From positions 1 through 64,000 of the forward strand of contig NZ_FQXE01000016.1 of assembly GCF_900129885.1 (NCBI RefSeq): DNA of 64,000 nt, written 5' to 3'. The notes under the pieces were generated by a model, which saw only the letters and a list, made by a program, of their open reading frames with translations, had not been told where the DNA came from and searched no databases. The DNA is from Pollutimonas bauzanensis. GTDB lineage: Bacteria > Pseudomonadota > Gammaproteobacteria > Burkholderiales > Burkholderiaceae_B. This document shows positions 1 to 8,719 of this stretch, one piece after another. How positions within the stretch are numbered: the stretch's first letter is position 1; every line of letters begins with the position of its first letter. A program made the position numbers and the translations under genes.

Positions 1-420
1 CGAAAGAAGTTTGTCGAGCTCGACCTCGAGCGTCTCCTGGGGAATCACTCTCTCACTTACACCACGGCCAGTCGCCATGTTCTCCAATAACCAGCGGGAT
101 TGGCTGGCCAGGAAAAGATTCTTGTAGGGCATGTCGCCATCGACCGCGCTGGGTCCCGGGATAACCTTGATGGTGAGTCCGGGCAGCTCAAGCGTTCGTG
201 GTCGATTTCCGCGTGTTACATAGAGACGTCCCTCGACAGGCTTCGCATCATATCCGCTCCGATAGCTGAGGACGCCACCAGGCAGCAGGTGGCTGACGAT
301 GGTCAACCAATGGCGCAACACAACCATTTCCGGGGGGCTGGCCAGGTTGCTGGTGTAGACCCCCTGGTACAGCTTCAGTAGCAGCCCCGCACTGGCCGGA
401 CCTTGCGGTCCGCGGTTAAT
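1..420 (-). pseudogene. N-terminal part of a Fic-family-type protein (partial, start unclear)
   Basis: A minus-strand frame is open from an in-frame TGA at 421-423 to the left edge, about 140 codons. It reads LYQGVYTSNLASPPE, then PGGVLSYRSGYDAKP, LELPGLTIKVIPGPSAVDGD and ASQSRWLLENMATGR. I recognise this as the AbiEi-like winged-helix N-terminal region that precedes the Fic AMP-transferase domain in one Fic subfamily. The expected first residues are missing and no ATG lies before codon 32 (ATG at 325-327), so the 5' end looks frameshifted or truncated. The Fic catalytic motif would lie outside the window. Family assignment is from memory of the family's look and is moderate at best. Confidence 0.4.
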
Positions 421-734
421 TCAACGGGCACTGCGCGTTGGTTTGTCTTAAAACCGTACGATTCCAGCCAGATTTGTCGGATCTATAATGCGCCAAGACA
501 CAGAAAAACCCCACCTTGATCAAGGACAAGGCCAAAACCCAATGGCAGGCTGCCCGTTCGGGATGTACCAACCTGTTCCACATCAACAAGATACAGGCTC
601 AGTGCACGTCCTGTTTCCTACGGTTTTCGGCCAAGCTGCCCTGCAGAACGGGATGGGCTACATCGCAATCGCACAGTACCGGCCGCTGAATTTTTTAGGC
701 GCCACGGCACTGGACAAAATTTTGCGGGACTGAC
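421..734. other. No recognisable gene
   Basis: Several short open frames occur on both strands here, the longest about 80 codons on the plus strand. None has a convincing ribosome binding site or a recognisable family signature. The stretch separates the Fic-type fragment from the epimerase and probably holds the decayed 5' part of the former plus accessory debris. Confidence 0.4.
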
Positions 735-1592
735 ATGAATACTCTTTTGCTGGTAGGCGGAGACCTGTGCGAGCGGACGGCGGAAATGCTGGATCCGGAC
801 CATTGGGACTGCATTGGACTGCGCCGCCGTTGGATGAGGTCAGTCTGGGAGGACACAATTTTCTGGTACCAGGCCGATCTACGGAGCCGGGAGAGCCTGT
901 TTTTTCTGGGCGATGACGAGTTCTCCGAGATCAGTCATATTCTGTATGCCCCATCGCCAGGTGGCAGGACAATGGCACACTACGCCGAGATCTACTCATT
1001 TGGGCTGTTAAGGCTGTTGAGCAGCCTGTCATCCCATTGCCTGCATCGGCTACAGCGCTGCGTATTGGTGGGCTCTTCCGCCGTCTGGGGGCCTTCCGAC
1101 GATTGGGTGGACGAAGAAACTCCGGTCGAGGATACGGATTTTCGCACTATGTCGCTACTGCATGCCGAGGCTGCGCTGCATGCCGTTCTGCCGCCGGGCA
1201 TCGGGGTCGCGCTGCGTCTGTCGGGCTTATACGGCCCCGGGCGGCTGCGCTTGATCAACGGCTTGCATGCCGGCAGGATCACGGCGCCTGACGGACCCGG
1301 CCATTGGGCGAATCGGATCCACGTCGATGATGCAGCGCGAGCTTGCGCGCACCTGCTGACCATGGCCGATCCCCAGCCGCTTTACATAGGAACGGATGAT
1401 CACCCCCTGCCAACAGCGGAACTGTACGACGCACTGGCACGGCTGATGGGCGGCCCTTCGCCCGCCCGGCAGCTGCGGGCACCCAGCGGCAAGCGCCTGT
1501 CGAACGCACGGCTCCGAGCCAGCGGCTGGACACCTGTGTGGCCGAATGCGTTGGAGGGATATGCAGCCTGCCTGGCCATGCCGGCCAAGTGA
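735..1592 (+). CDS. NAD-dependent epimerase/dehydratase family protein (YeeZ-like SDR)
   Basis: A 285-residue protein of the atypical extended short-chain dehydrogenase type. The N-terminal nucleotide-binding loop is degenerate (LLLVGGDLCERTAEML in place of the usual GxxGxxG). A central SSAVWGPSDDWVDEETP segment resembles the active-site loop of YeeZ/SDR_a5-type proteins, followed by RLSGLYGPGRLRL and NRIHVDDAARACAHLL, both typical of epimerases. The conserved YxxxK pair is not obvious (SLLHAEAALHAV sits where it would be), so catalytic activity is uncertain. The ATG at 735 follows GCGGGACTGAC, a weak ribosome binding site. It stands alone between two decayed regions. Substrate cannot be inferred. 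Confidence 0.75.
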   Translation: MNTLLLVGGDLCERTAEMLDPDHWDCIGLRRRWMRSVWEDTIFWYQADLRSRESLFFLGDDEFSEISHILYAPSPGGRTMAHYAEIYSFGLLRLLSSLSSHCLHRLQRCVLVGSSAVWGPSDDWVDEETPVEDTDFRTMSLLHAEAALHAVLPPGIGVALRLSGLYGPGRLRLINGLHAGRITAPDGPGHWANRIHVDDAARACAHLLTMADPQPLYIGTDDHPLPTAELYDALARLMGGPSPARQLRAPSGKRLSNARLRASGWTPVWPNALEGYAACLAMPAK

Positions 1593-1745
1593 GGCTACGA
1601 TTCCTGATTCCTTATAGCGGTGAGCCAATATGCGTACACATTGCCCCTGCGCTGGAAACGGCATATCGCACTACTCGGAATTCGAGGATGCCGGTAGTGC
1701 AATGCATGGCGGCCCGCAGCGCCACAAAGAATCGGATGCGGGAGG

Positions 1746-2090
1746 TCACCGCTTTTTCAATCCGGTATTCGCTTGGCCCGATACCCGGATGCCGGCTTCG
1801 CCCGCATCGACCGTGCCTTCGGGCGCGATCAGGTCCATATTGCCCGGCGGCACATCGGCGATCGGCGCCAGGGTGGCGATCCCCGCGCCCGTGGTTGACA
1901 CATCCGAAGACAGCCCCAACATTGCCCCACTGATCATAGACCCGGCGCGGCAGCGTACAGACCATAGTTCTGGTCATCCAGCCGAATATCCCCACCCGCA
2001 CTGATCTCCAACGTACCGGAACCCGCAGCTACTGAACAGGATGTTGCCGCCCGCAGACAGCACCGACACATCGTTGGTATCATTATGTGA
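1746..2090 (-). pseudogene. Remnant of a DUF3739 filamentous haemagglutinin (C-terminal part)
   Basis: The minus strand encodes pieces in at least three frames: DVSVLSAGGNILFSS, then SAGGDIRLDDQNYGLYAAAPG, then RRVYDQWGNVG, then GAGIATLAPIADVPPG and EGTVDAGEAGIRVSGQ. The last two nearly duplicate the C-terminal region of the haemagglutinin at 8720-11555 (GAGIATLNPIREVPPG, GTIDAGEAGIRVSG). No continuous frame joins them, so this is a decayed copy. It abuts the end of the subtilisin-like protease gene, so the protease/ATPase pair may have landed in an older haemagglutinin locus (inference). Confidence 0.75.
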
Positions 2091-2098
2091 TTCCATAT

Positions 2099-4597
2099 TC
2101 AGACCTCAATGACGATTTGCTGCGCAATCGCGTTATACAAATCAACTTCCATTTGTGCCGTCCGTATGGAAACGATCAGGCTGTAGCGCGCCGGCAGATC
2201 ATAGCGCTCCAGGGCGGGACGAGTACGCCACCAGCCGGCAGAGGGATAAACCGCAATGTATCCCCGGCTAGCGAGTTCAGCCGCCGTCCCTTCCCAGATG
2301 TCCTGATGCAGGGAACCACGGTGGCGTTGTCGATCACCTAAGTACCAGTTTGGATCTTTCGGGTTCACGGGATCACCCTCATCTTCTCGCTCCGCCGCAG
2401 CGTTGACACGAGCCACAAAATCATCAGTCGTCGCGTCGAGGGGGCGCTGAACGTCAAAACGCAAGCGATGCGATGGGTAGTGGAACTTCGAGGCCACCCC
2501 GCGTGCAGAAGGGTTGGGTTCGATAAAATACGACAAAGTAACGCGCATCTGGACCTTGGCGTTCTGCAGCGCCTCCAATTGCTCTTTGGGCCAGGGCAGC
2601 GCGTGCAGGTTCATGTCGCGACTTACCACACCCTTCTTCTTATCTTTGACATAGGGATGGACCATATCTTCCACGACCAATGTCAGCGAATTGCCCGCGC
2701 TCCATAACGCACGCTCCAAATCGGGCGAACCCCATCCACAATGGCGTATCAGATCCACATAATCAGTTTTGTTCGACGCTCGGTCAGCAGGCAGATACAT
2801 TCCACGCATCGTGTCGCTCCATTCAGCCGAATGGACAATCAATCCACGAATGGTTTCAGGACGAAGTCCGGCATAGGTAGCCATGAGCTGTGCAGCCATC
2901 CTTGCGCATAAGGCGGAGGCAGCGCTCGTTGCATTGGTCGTCGTGAGTAAACGTTCGTTCGGACGATGGTGCGCAGTGAGCAGATTCAGGCTTGGCATAC
3001 CGGCTGCGCCCTGCGCATCCCTGCTCACATTACCTCCTTCCAACACCACATCCGGCTTCAATGGCCAAGCGCCATCCCAGGTCCGCGACGTGCTAGTGTA
3101 AGGGCTTAGTCCGCCGTCTGCGGCAATCGCCTCGGCATCCGCGTTTTCAGTGTTGGTCTTGTTGGTGCATGCCCCCACCGTGATGGCGTTCCATGCTTGT
3201 CCCGGATCATGGACAAGGTTCGTCGACAGGCTAGCGGGATAGGCCATCCAAGCATCATGCTGGTTCGTATTTCCAGCCGAAAGAATGAAGAGTCGGGGGA
3301 ACAACCCAGCCCCATCGGCATCGGCTGCCAATCCATCCACAGCGGATGACCAGGACGAAGGACGGCCCCGATCGCGGTAGTCCGAGGCCGTCACGGCCGA
3401 TGTAAAAACTCGGTGACGATGCGGCGCCGCAATCTCAGGACGGCTCACTGCCTCCGCAAACAAATACGCATGATGTTTCGCCGTTCCCTGGTTGGCCCCG
3501 TCGTTCGGCGTGAGCTTGACCGACTCCAGGCGATGCGCCACATGTAAAGGTCCTTCGGCCGCGAGGGCATCGGTCAAATCCCCGTAGGCCGCTATACCTG
3601 CGAGCCCTGTGCCATGGTTCGCACGATCGTCCACACCCCACTCGGGCTCTACTGTGTGCAGGTCTAGTTCAGTCAGTAGCGGCACAAGTAGAGGATGACC
3701 GCGATTAACTCCCGAGTCCAAAAGACAAATGCGTGGTACATCGTCCCCTGCTCCCACGAACTGGGCGCGGGCCGTCATGTCATCCACCCATTGCCGTTGC
3801 TCATCCACGCCCATACCGTCAAAAAACTCAGCGGTATCCTTCGCTCTACGTAATTCCGCAACGCAGTTGAGCGTCATTACGGATCTGGAAAACTGCTGCT
3901 CCGAACCATACATCAGCAGCACGGTACGTTCCGGAAAATTGGCTTGCGCGAAATTGACTACGCAACCGGCCAATTCAGCGACCTTCTTGAAATCCGCCAC
4001 AACCGACTCGCGCTGCCCTAGACCTCTAACTGGCAGCCAGACCTCCCACCAAAACGGTGTAGTGGGGTCTTCAGGCAACAAATCTGGATCGTCTGTCCAG
4101 AGGGCACGCAACTCAGCCGCACGGATCGACGCAATGGTATTAAGCAAAGGACGGTGATCAATTGCGGCCCCGTTCTTGTTTTTCTTTTCTTCCAGGTACT
4201 CAACTACATATTTCTCAAAATGCGCCAGTTGGCCATCTGGAACGAATACATTGGCGAATGTATCTCCCCCTTCCTTGCGAACGCTAAGCAGTTCAATTCT
4301 CTTTGTGCGGTTAGCCAGGCTTTCAAAGGCCAACTCAACATCGGGTTGACTGACAAACTGGATCTGCAGCCCTAATCCACTTTCCAATCCTTGCCGCTGT
4401 TGCGCGGCGGCGGCCGCAGCCGCCGCTGGCTTCAAGGCATTGAGTTGATTTTGGAGCGATTTACCGTGCTGCTGCCGAGGTAAATCGGGCACGATCTTTT
4501 CTGCACCACCGTTGGGCGTATGAGCGGTAAACGCGAGCGGCTTGGCCGTGTTGTGCAGTATGAGGTGCGGACGTTTATCGTGAGGTTGATCCGGCAT
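2099..4597 (-). CDS. Subtilisin-like (S8 family) serine protease paired with an AAA ATPase
   Basis: An 832-residue protein with a peptidase S8 core in the middle. The Asp is in ICLLDSGVN (about residue 290), the His in DDRANHGTGLAG (about 326), the oxyanion Asn in ILSAGNTNQHD (about 443) and the Ser in NATSAASALCARMAA (about 556). There is no signal peptide; residues 1-250 are a non-catalytic region with an alanine run, so action in the cytoplasm is likely. The start overlaps the 3' end of the upstream AAA gene by 23 bp, implying translational coupling. Such AAA/S8 pairs recur in accessory regions and are suspected toxin-antitoxin or defence modules; that role is inference. Base composition is lower in G+C than in the neighbouring operons, consistent with transfer. 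Confidence 0.85.
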   Translation of the reverse strand: MPDQPHDKRPHLILHNTAKPLAFTAHTPNGGAEKIVPDLPRQQHGKSLQNQLNALKPAAAAAAAAQQRQGLESGLGLQIQFVSQPDVELAFESLANRTKRIELLSVRKEGGDTFANVFVPDGQLAHFEKYVVEYLEEKKNKNGAAIDHRPLLNTIASIRAAELRALWTDDPDLLPEDPTTPFWWEVWLPVRGLGQRESVVADFKKVAELAGCVVNFAQANFPERTVLLMYGSEQQFSRSVMTLNCVAELRRAKDTAEFFDGMGVDEQRQWVDDMTARAQFVGAGDDVPRICLLDSGVNRGHPLLVPLLTELDLHTVEPEWGVDDRANHGTGLAGIAAYGDLTDALAAEGPLHVAHRLESVKLTPNDGANQGTAKHHAYLFAEAVSRPEIAAPHRHRVFTSAVTASDYRDRGRPSSWSSAVDGLAADADGAGLFPRLFILSAGNTNQHDAWMAYPASLSTNLVHDPGQAWNAITVGACTNKTNTENADAEAIAADGGLSPYTSTSRTWDGAWPLKPDVVLEGGNVSRDAQGAAGMPSLNLLTAHHRPNERLLTTTNATSAASALCARMAAQLMATYAGLRPETIRGLIVHSAEWSDTMRGMYLPADRASNKTDYVDLIRHCGWGSPDLERALWSAGNSLTLVVEDMVHPYVKDKKKGVVSRDMNLHALPWPKEQLEALQNAKVQMRVTLSYFIEPNPSARGVASKFHYPSHRLRFDVQRPLDATTDDFVARVNAAAEREDEGDPVNPKDPNWYLGDRQRHRGSLHQDIWEGTAAELASRGYIAVYPSAGWWRTRPALERYDLPARYSLIVSIRTAQMEVDLYNAIAQQIVIEV

Positions 4598-5606
4598 GAT
4601 TAGACGCGGTCTTATTGTTGTTTGCCAGTTTTTGGCTAAGCTGGCGGCGTTCCTGCAATGCTAGGCTCAGACGCTCTTGCGTTGCCCTTTCTTCGTCGTG
4701 CATGACCGCTTCCTTGATCGCATCGTCCACCGCGCGGCGGATCTCCGCGTAGCTGAGTCCTTCGGCTTTTTTGGCAAGTGTTTTAAGCGGGAATGGCTTA
4801 GGCACAAAGCCTCCCAAGCGGGAACGAATCAACTCGCCAGCTTGTGTTGCTGTCGGCAGGTGATATTCGATCATGTCGTCGAAACGGCGAAACAAGGCAT
4901 GATCCAAAATTTCGGGATGATTGGTGGCGGCAATGATGAGACTGTTCGAATCGTCGTGTTCGATCATCTGGAGGAAGCTATTGAGCACCCGCCGGATTTC
5001 GCCCACATCATTGGCGAGTCCACGTTGCGATCCAATCGCATCGAACTCGTCAAAAAAATAGACGCCGCGTATCTCGGCAATTGCATCGAAGACTTGGCGT
5101 AGCTTTGCAGCGGTCTCACCCATGAACTTGGTAATGAGAGCATCCAATCGCACCAGAAATAGAGGAACCCCCAGCTCACCGGCCAGTACCGATGCCGTCA
5201 TGGTCTTGCCGGTGCCGGGGGGGCCGACGAGCAGCAGCTTACGGCGCGGCGACAGGCCATGCTCGCGAATGCGCGCGAACAAGCGTTGTTCCTTCAAAAT
5301 GCGATGCAACTGCTGCGAAGCTTGTGCGTCGAGCACCATATCCGCCAGCCTATTCTTCGGATACGTGACGCTTAGCAGGTTGGCGAGTTCGCCACGTGGT
5401 CGAGCGAGTGGAACCGGCTTACCCGACTCGCTCCGCACGACACGAGCCTTCGCCGCATCGATCATATCGCGCAGTTCTTCCGCCAGTTTGCCATGACCGA
5501 CCTTCGCTTCATGCGCAGCTACTTGCATGGCTACGGAATAGAATTGCCTGTCATCCCGGCTAATGTGGGATTTCACTAAGGCCTTCAATTGTTCTGCACT
5601 AGCCAC
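4575..5606 (-). CDS. AAA+ ATPase (SpoVK/FtsH-like) of the protease pair
   Basis: A 343-residue protein. After a helical N-terminal region come Walker A LLLVGPPGTGKTMTASVL (about residue 130), the pore-loop-like ALITKFMGETAAKL, Walker B VYFFDEFDAIG (about 182), sensor 1 IIAATNHPEIL and the arginine segment ALFRRFDDMIEY, then a C-terminal lid helix domain ending in a Gln/Asn-rich coil. This is a single-AAA-domain unfoldase or regulator. The GTG start at 5604-5606 is chosen because GGGAGG sits just upstream; the stop of a short upstream frame overlaps it. It overlaps the S8 protease by 23 bp, so the two are almost certainly co-translated and likely act together. Target unknown. Confidence 0.85.
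   Translation of the reverse strand: MASAEQLKALVKSHISRDDRQFYSVAMQVAAHEAKVGHGKLAEELRDMIDAAKARVVRSESGKPVPLARPRGELANLLSVTYPKNRLADMVLDAQASQQLHRILKEQRLFARIREHGLSPRRKLLLVGPPGTGKTMTASVLAGELGVPLFLVRLDALITKFMGETAAKLRQVFDAIAEIRGVYFFDEFDAIGSQRGLANDVGEIRRVLNSFLQMIEHDDSNSLIIAATNHPEILDHALFRRFDDMIEYHLPTATQAGELIRSRLGGFVPKPFPLKTLAKKAEGLSYAEIRRAVDDAIKEAVMHDEERATQERLSLALQERRQLSQKLANNNKTASNHAGSTSR
5411..5510. repeat. Copy 1 of a diverged 100-bp direct repeat (inside the AAA gene)
   Basis: This 100-bp segment of the AAA ATPase gene aligns without gaps to 5761-5860, exactly 350 bp away, with roughly 14 mismatches by eye. It encodes the KVGHGKLAEELRDMIDAAKARV segment of the ATPase. Confidence 0.8.
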
Positions 5607-5772
5607 GGTGTCCTCCCTTTAATGTATTCGCTTCAGCGGTTTCGTTGACGGCCCAAGCCTGCTCAACATCATACTCGTTGCGCGCCCGCTCCATCCATGC
5701 GGACAAACTGAAGGTCGTCATGAGTTGCCGCCAGGCGGCCTCAAGTACCTGCAGCGAGCGGAACCAGATTTC
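5599..5772 (-). pseudogene. C-terminal fragment of an unidentified protein
   Basis: A minus-strand frame reads FRSLQVLEAAWRQL, SLSAWMERARNEYDVEQ and NETAEANTLKGGHRG and stops in the start region of the AAA gene (TAG at 5599-5601). The stop/start overlap looks like a genuine operon junction. The frame lacks its own start because its 5' side joins the out-of-frame 100-bp AAA-like repeat. I do not recognise the family. It is probably the 3' end of a gene once upstream of the ATPase. Confidence 0.35.
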
Positions 5773-5860
5773 CCGACTCGCTCCGCAGGACACGGGCCTT
5801 CGCCGCATCAATCATATCGCGCAGTTCCTCCGCCAGTTTACCGTGGCCAACCTTCGCTTC
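5761..5860 (-). repeat. Copy 2 of the 100-bp repeat: remnant of a second AAA gene
   Basis: Read on the minus strand this reads AEAKVGHGKLAEELRDMI then DAAKARVLRSESGNLVP and ends at a stop within about ten residues. It matches the N-terminal region of the AAA ATPase at 5411-5510 without gaps. Many differences are at third codon positions, so it looks like a leftover of a related, diverged AAA gene and not a fresh duplication. Confidence 0.7.
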
Positions 5861-5922
5861 GGCAAGTTGATCCATTTGACCGGTTGATGTGATATGCAAT
5901 CTACGCAGTCTTGGATCTTGAT

Positions 5923-6978
5923 TTAGTTGAACACATCCTCGATGCGCTGGGCATCCAGCACATTCAGCGACCAGGTTTGTAGTTGTTCGGCACCGGCCTG
6001 CGAAAGCCGGACTTGATAATGTTGGGGCATGGGGCCGAACTTGCGCTCCAGCATACGCAACAAGACCTGGCGCTGTTGCTCCAAGCCTTGCTGGATTCCC
6101 TTCTGCAACCCCTTCTGCAGCCCCTTCTGTTCCCCCTCGTAACGCGCCTGGTCCAGCATGTCTTCGGCATCGACCAGCGCCTGTTCACGGCGCTCGGCCA
6201 TCAGACGCAGCTCTTCGTCGGAATACAGGGTGTCCAGATGCGCTAGCGCCTCTTTGACGGGTTCATGGGTGATTTCATTCATGACAGCCTCATCCAGGTT
6301 GTGCAACAGGCAGGCAATCCAGGCCAGAAGCGGCGCGGGCAGCTTGCCCAGCGTTTCGGCCTTGCGTAGTTCGATTATATGCATTTGCAGCGCCTGGCCC
6401 AACTGTATCTGCGGAAACTGCGTATCGCGCAAGGTGAAGTGCCAATCGGCCTTGGCAGGATGATCGGTAAAAAGAGTATGCGCCAGCAAACTGATGCCGA
6501 TAACCGGCTTGAGCTCGCGATAATTCTGACCAAGCTGCAATTGCCCGGCCAGGCTGCGGGCCACACCGTACACGCTGCGCTGCGGCCAGTGACGAAAACG
6601 CTGCAACTGCATCTCTATGGCGATCCGCCGCCCACTGTCGTCTTCGGCCAGGATGTCCAGAACGATGTCCTTGCCTGCCAAGTCTTGCGGCAGAATGTGG
6701 GGATTCAGGATACGCTGAACCGTGATCGGCGCGGCCGGGTAGCGCACGGCATTGATCAGGTCGGATAGCAGATGCGGGTGAAGGCTGAATAAGGTCTTGA
6801 AAACCACGTCGTTGCACAACGATAAGCGGCGCGGCGCTTGCGACGCACCGCGCCCCTGTGCGTGACCAGGCGACGGCCCGGAACCGGCCTTCGCCACATC
6901 GGCAAGCGGCCCGGACTGTGAAGAAGGGTTGGAGGAAGACACGCCTGCTGTTCCAAAAAATGGTTTGCCAGCAGGCAC
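5923..6978 (-). CDS. Rpn family PD-(D/E)XK recombination-promoting nuclease / putative transposase
   Basis: A 351-residue protein. After about 50 low-complexity residues comes the typical Rpn opening (NDVVFKTLFSLHPHLLSDLINAVRYP). A PD-(D/E)XK nuclease core follows: GKDIVLDILAEDDSGRRIAIEMQLQRFRHWPQRSVYG carries the D...ExQ residues. Near the C-terminus an imperfect tandem Gly-Leu-Gln-Lys motif (QKGLQKGLQKGIQQGLEQQ) precedes a short helical tail, as is usual in this family. E. coli Rpn proteins are Ca2+-stimulated endonucleases that raise RecA-independent recombination. No terminal repeats are visible, so it is annotated as a gene and not as an insertion sequence. Confidence 0.85.
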   Translation of the reverse strand: MPAGKPFFGTAGVSSSNPSSQSGPLADVAKAGSGPSPGHAQGRGASQAPRRLSLCNDVVFKTLFSLHPHLLSDLINAVRYPAAPITVQRILNPHILPQDLAGKDIVLDILAEDDSGRRIAIEMQLQRFRHWPQRSVYGVARSLAGQLQLGQNYRELKPVIGISLLAHTLFTDHPAKADWHFTLRDTQFPQIQLGQALQMHIIELRKAETLGKLPAPLLAWIACLLHNLDEAVMNEITHEPVKEALAHLDTLYSDEELRLMAERREQALVDAEDMLDQARYEGEQKGLQKGLQKGIQQGLEQQRQVLLRMLERKFGPMPQHYQVRLSQAGAEQLQTWSLNVLDAQRIEDVFN

Positions 6979-7073
6979 TCTAGAATAAACCGGCAGGAAT
7001 GACGATTAGGCGGAATTGTCCGGATGGACAAGCCCGCGTCGCGCGAAGCGCCGTATTGCAGAAAAGGCGCGGT

Positions 7074-7187
7074 TCACAAGCCTAGGCGACTACGCTCGCC
7101 GCTGGTTAGAAGGTTCGCCTGCTGCTGCGCGAGCTTGCCATCGCCCAGGATCTGCACGCTAAAGATGGACGGCCGGCCCGCGCTTAC
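7074..7187 (-). pseudogene. C-terminal tail remnant of a DUF3739 haemagglutinin
   Basis: The minus strand reads AKVSAGRPSIFSVQILGDG then KLAQQQANLLTSGERSRLGL and a stop. This parallels the tail of the haemagglutinin at 8720-11555 (RQNQPSIFSVQVLGFGNEP and GQLTQAERQTLGL-stop). Only about 38 codons survive. The upstream join lies within the last codons of the TonB-C-like gene at 7184, so a deletion probably fused the two. Confidence 0.75.
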
Positions 7188-7711
7188 TTTGGCGCTTCGG
7201 GCGGGGTATCGGCCGGCAACGCCAGCGTCAAGCCCAGCACCATGGGTTGCAGCATGTCTTTCGGCGGCGGTTCGGAAATGGCTTGCGCGGTCAACACGCG
7301 GCGCAGATCGGCATCGGCCTGGTCGTCGCCCAAAGACGTAAATTCGGCGCGTTCCACCCGGCCGCCGGCGTCTACCCATAGCCGTACGACGATGGAATTC
7401 CCGGCCGCCGCGGCGCCGGAACCGCTCAAGCGTTTCTGCCCCCATTCCTGCAAACGCAAAGCCGGTTCGTTGGTCTCGTCACCCAGCCAGCCCTGAAGCT
7501 GGCCGCTGGCCAGTTGCGCGTAGGCGATCCAATGTTGCGGGACGGGGGCCTGCGCGGCGGCGCTCGACGCCGCCGTCACCAGCCCGACGCCCAGCAAGCC
7601 GGCAACCGCCTTGCGCGCCCGATGCAGCCAGGACCTGCGTTGCAGCGTGGCCGGTTTCGACTGCGCGCCAGCGGCGGCCATGGCGGGTTTCTTCGGTGTC
7701 GACATAAACAT
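7184..7711 (-). CDS. Exported TonB C-terminal-domain-like protein
   Basis: A 175-residue protein. A positively charged N-terminus leads into a hydrophobic segment (KAVAGLLGVGLVTAASSAAAQA), a signal peptide or anchor. A 90-residue domain follows with the IVVRLWVDAGGRVERAEFTSLGD...ADLRRVL pattern of TonB C-terminal domains, ending in a Pro-rich tail. The ATG at 7711 is preceded by GAAGGG; a second ATG at 7705 is possible. The same fold is seen in the VreA-like (12059-12790) and STN proteins of this island. Its 3' end coincides with a haemagglutinin remnant, so the original C-terminus may be altered. Confidence 0.65.
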   Translation of the reverse strand: MFMSTPKKPAMAAAGAQSKPATLQRRSWLHRARKAVAGLLGVGLVTAASSAAAQAPVPQHWIAYAQLASGQLQGWLGDETNEPALRLQEWGQKRLSGSGAAAAGNSIVVRLWVDAGGRVERAEFTSLGDDQADADLRRVLTAQAISEPPPKDMLQPMVLGLTLALPADTPPEAPK

Positions 7712-7765
7712 GTACCCTTCAAAAAATACGCTTGAAAAAATCCGGCGCCATGCGCCGGCCTTGCA

Positions 7766-8536
7766 TCAGCCGCAAATCACGCCCACCGACAAGGTCGCGG
7801 CGCGCGGCGCCTGCGCCTGCATGCGGCCCAGCTGAGGCTCATCGCTTTCGGTGAAAGCAATGGCGTTACTACGCAAGAAATCCTTGACATGCTCGGTTGA
7901 AACCGCCTTGACACGGCTGACGCCTTGCAGGTCCATGCTCCTGCCAAGCTGGCTGAGCGTCGTGCTGCCCGGCGATATCTGGCCGGTGGCCACCCGCTCG
8001 ACCACCACGCCCAGGACGAGGCCGCCGCCAAGCACCGGGCTGCCGCTGGCCCCGGGCTGCACGGGCGACAACAGCGACAGTTCGCCCTTGTCCGGCTCGG
8101 ACAGGCCGTTGAATACCACGCTGGCCCGGTTGGACATGCGCTGCACGACGGCATAGCTCTCGGCAAACACGCCCTGGCTCTGGGCCTGGGCAGTGGCCGG
8201 GAATGTGGCGCTAAGATAGGGTTTGAGCGCGGTGCCTAACACCGCCAGATCGTGGTCTTGGCTGATCGCCCGGATGCGGGCCGCGACAACCCTGGCGTCT
8301 TTGACCACATATACGGCGCTGCAATCCCGAACGGCATGGCGCGCGGTCAGCACATCGCCCGCGGCGTTCAGGAAAATACCCGTGGCATGGACATCCGGAG
8401 CCGATGGCCCGGCCTGATGACGCGGCTTCCCGGCCATCGATGCGCCCGCTACCGGCGCCGCCCGGCAAGGCCCCGCGATCGCCAGCAGAAGCGACAATCC
8501 AACAAGCGCGGACAGGCCAAGCGCGGACGTGTTCAC
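7766..8536 (-). CDS. Exported trypsin-like serine protease (S1 family)
   Basis: A 256-residue protein with a signal peptide (ALVGLSLLLAIAGPCRA) and a chymotrypsin-like catalytic triad: His in LTARHAVRDC (about residue 66), Asp in QDHDLAVLG (about 95) and Ser in QPGASGSPVLGGG (about 163). The start is a GTG at 8534-8536. It acts in the periplasm or outside. Its place just downstream of the haemagglutinin and upstream of a TonB-C-like protein suggests a maturation or regulated-proteolysis role in the surface-signalling island, but the sequence alone does not show a substrate. Confidence 0.8.
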   Translation of the reverse strand: MNTSALGLSALVGLSLLLAIAGPCRAAPVAGASMAGKPRHQAGPSAPDVHATGIFLNAAGDVLTARHAVRDCSAVYVVKDARVVAARIRAISQDHDLAVLGTALKPYLSATFPATAQAQSQGVFAESYAVVQRMSNRASVVFNGLSEPDKGELSLLSPVQPGASGSPVLGGGLVLGVVVERVATGQISPGSTTLSQLGRSMDLQGVSRVKAVSTEHVKDFLRSNAIAFTESDEPQLGRMQAQAPRAATLSVGVICG

Positions 8537-8719
8537 TCAATACGGAACCGAAAAAAAGCCCGTACGCGGCAGCCAGTCCATAAGCCCGCGTACAAGCACA
8601 ATGATTAAACCCACCATGTTATGGGCGGTCGGTTACCGCAGTGTGACAAGCAGCGTGACAAAAGCCACCCGGCCCGCAGACTGTCCATACACAGCCTGCG
8701 GGCATCCGCGTCAACCCGC

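Noticed and set aside
8643-8660. Two TTGTCAC copies upstream of the serine protease gene, resembling a Pho box
   Set aside because: The spacing is 7-5-7 in place of 7-4-7 and no -10 or CGTC element lies at a sensible distance, so I did not list it as a feature.
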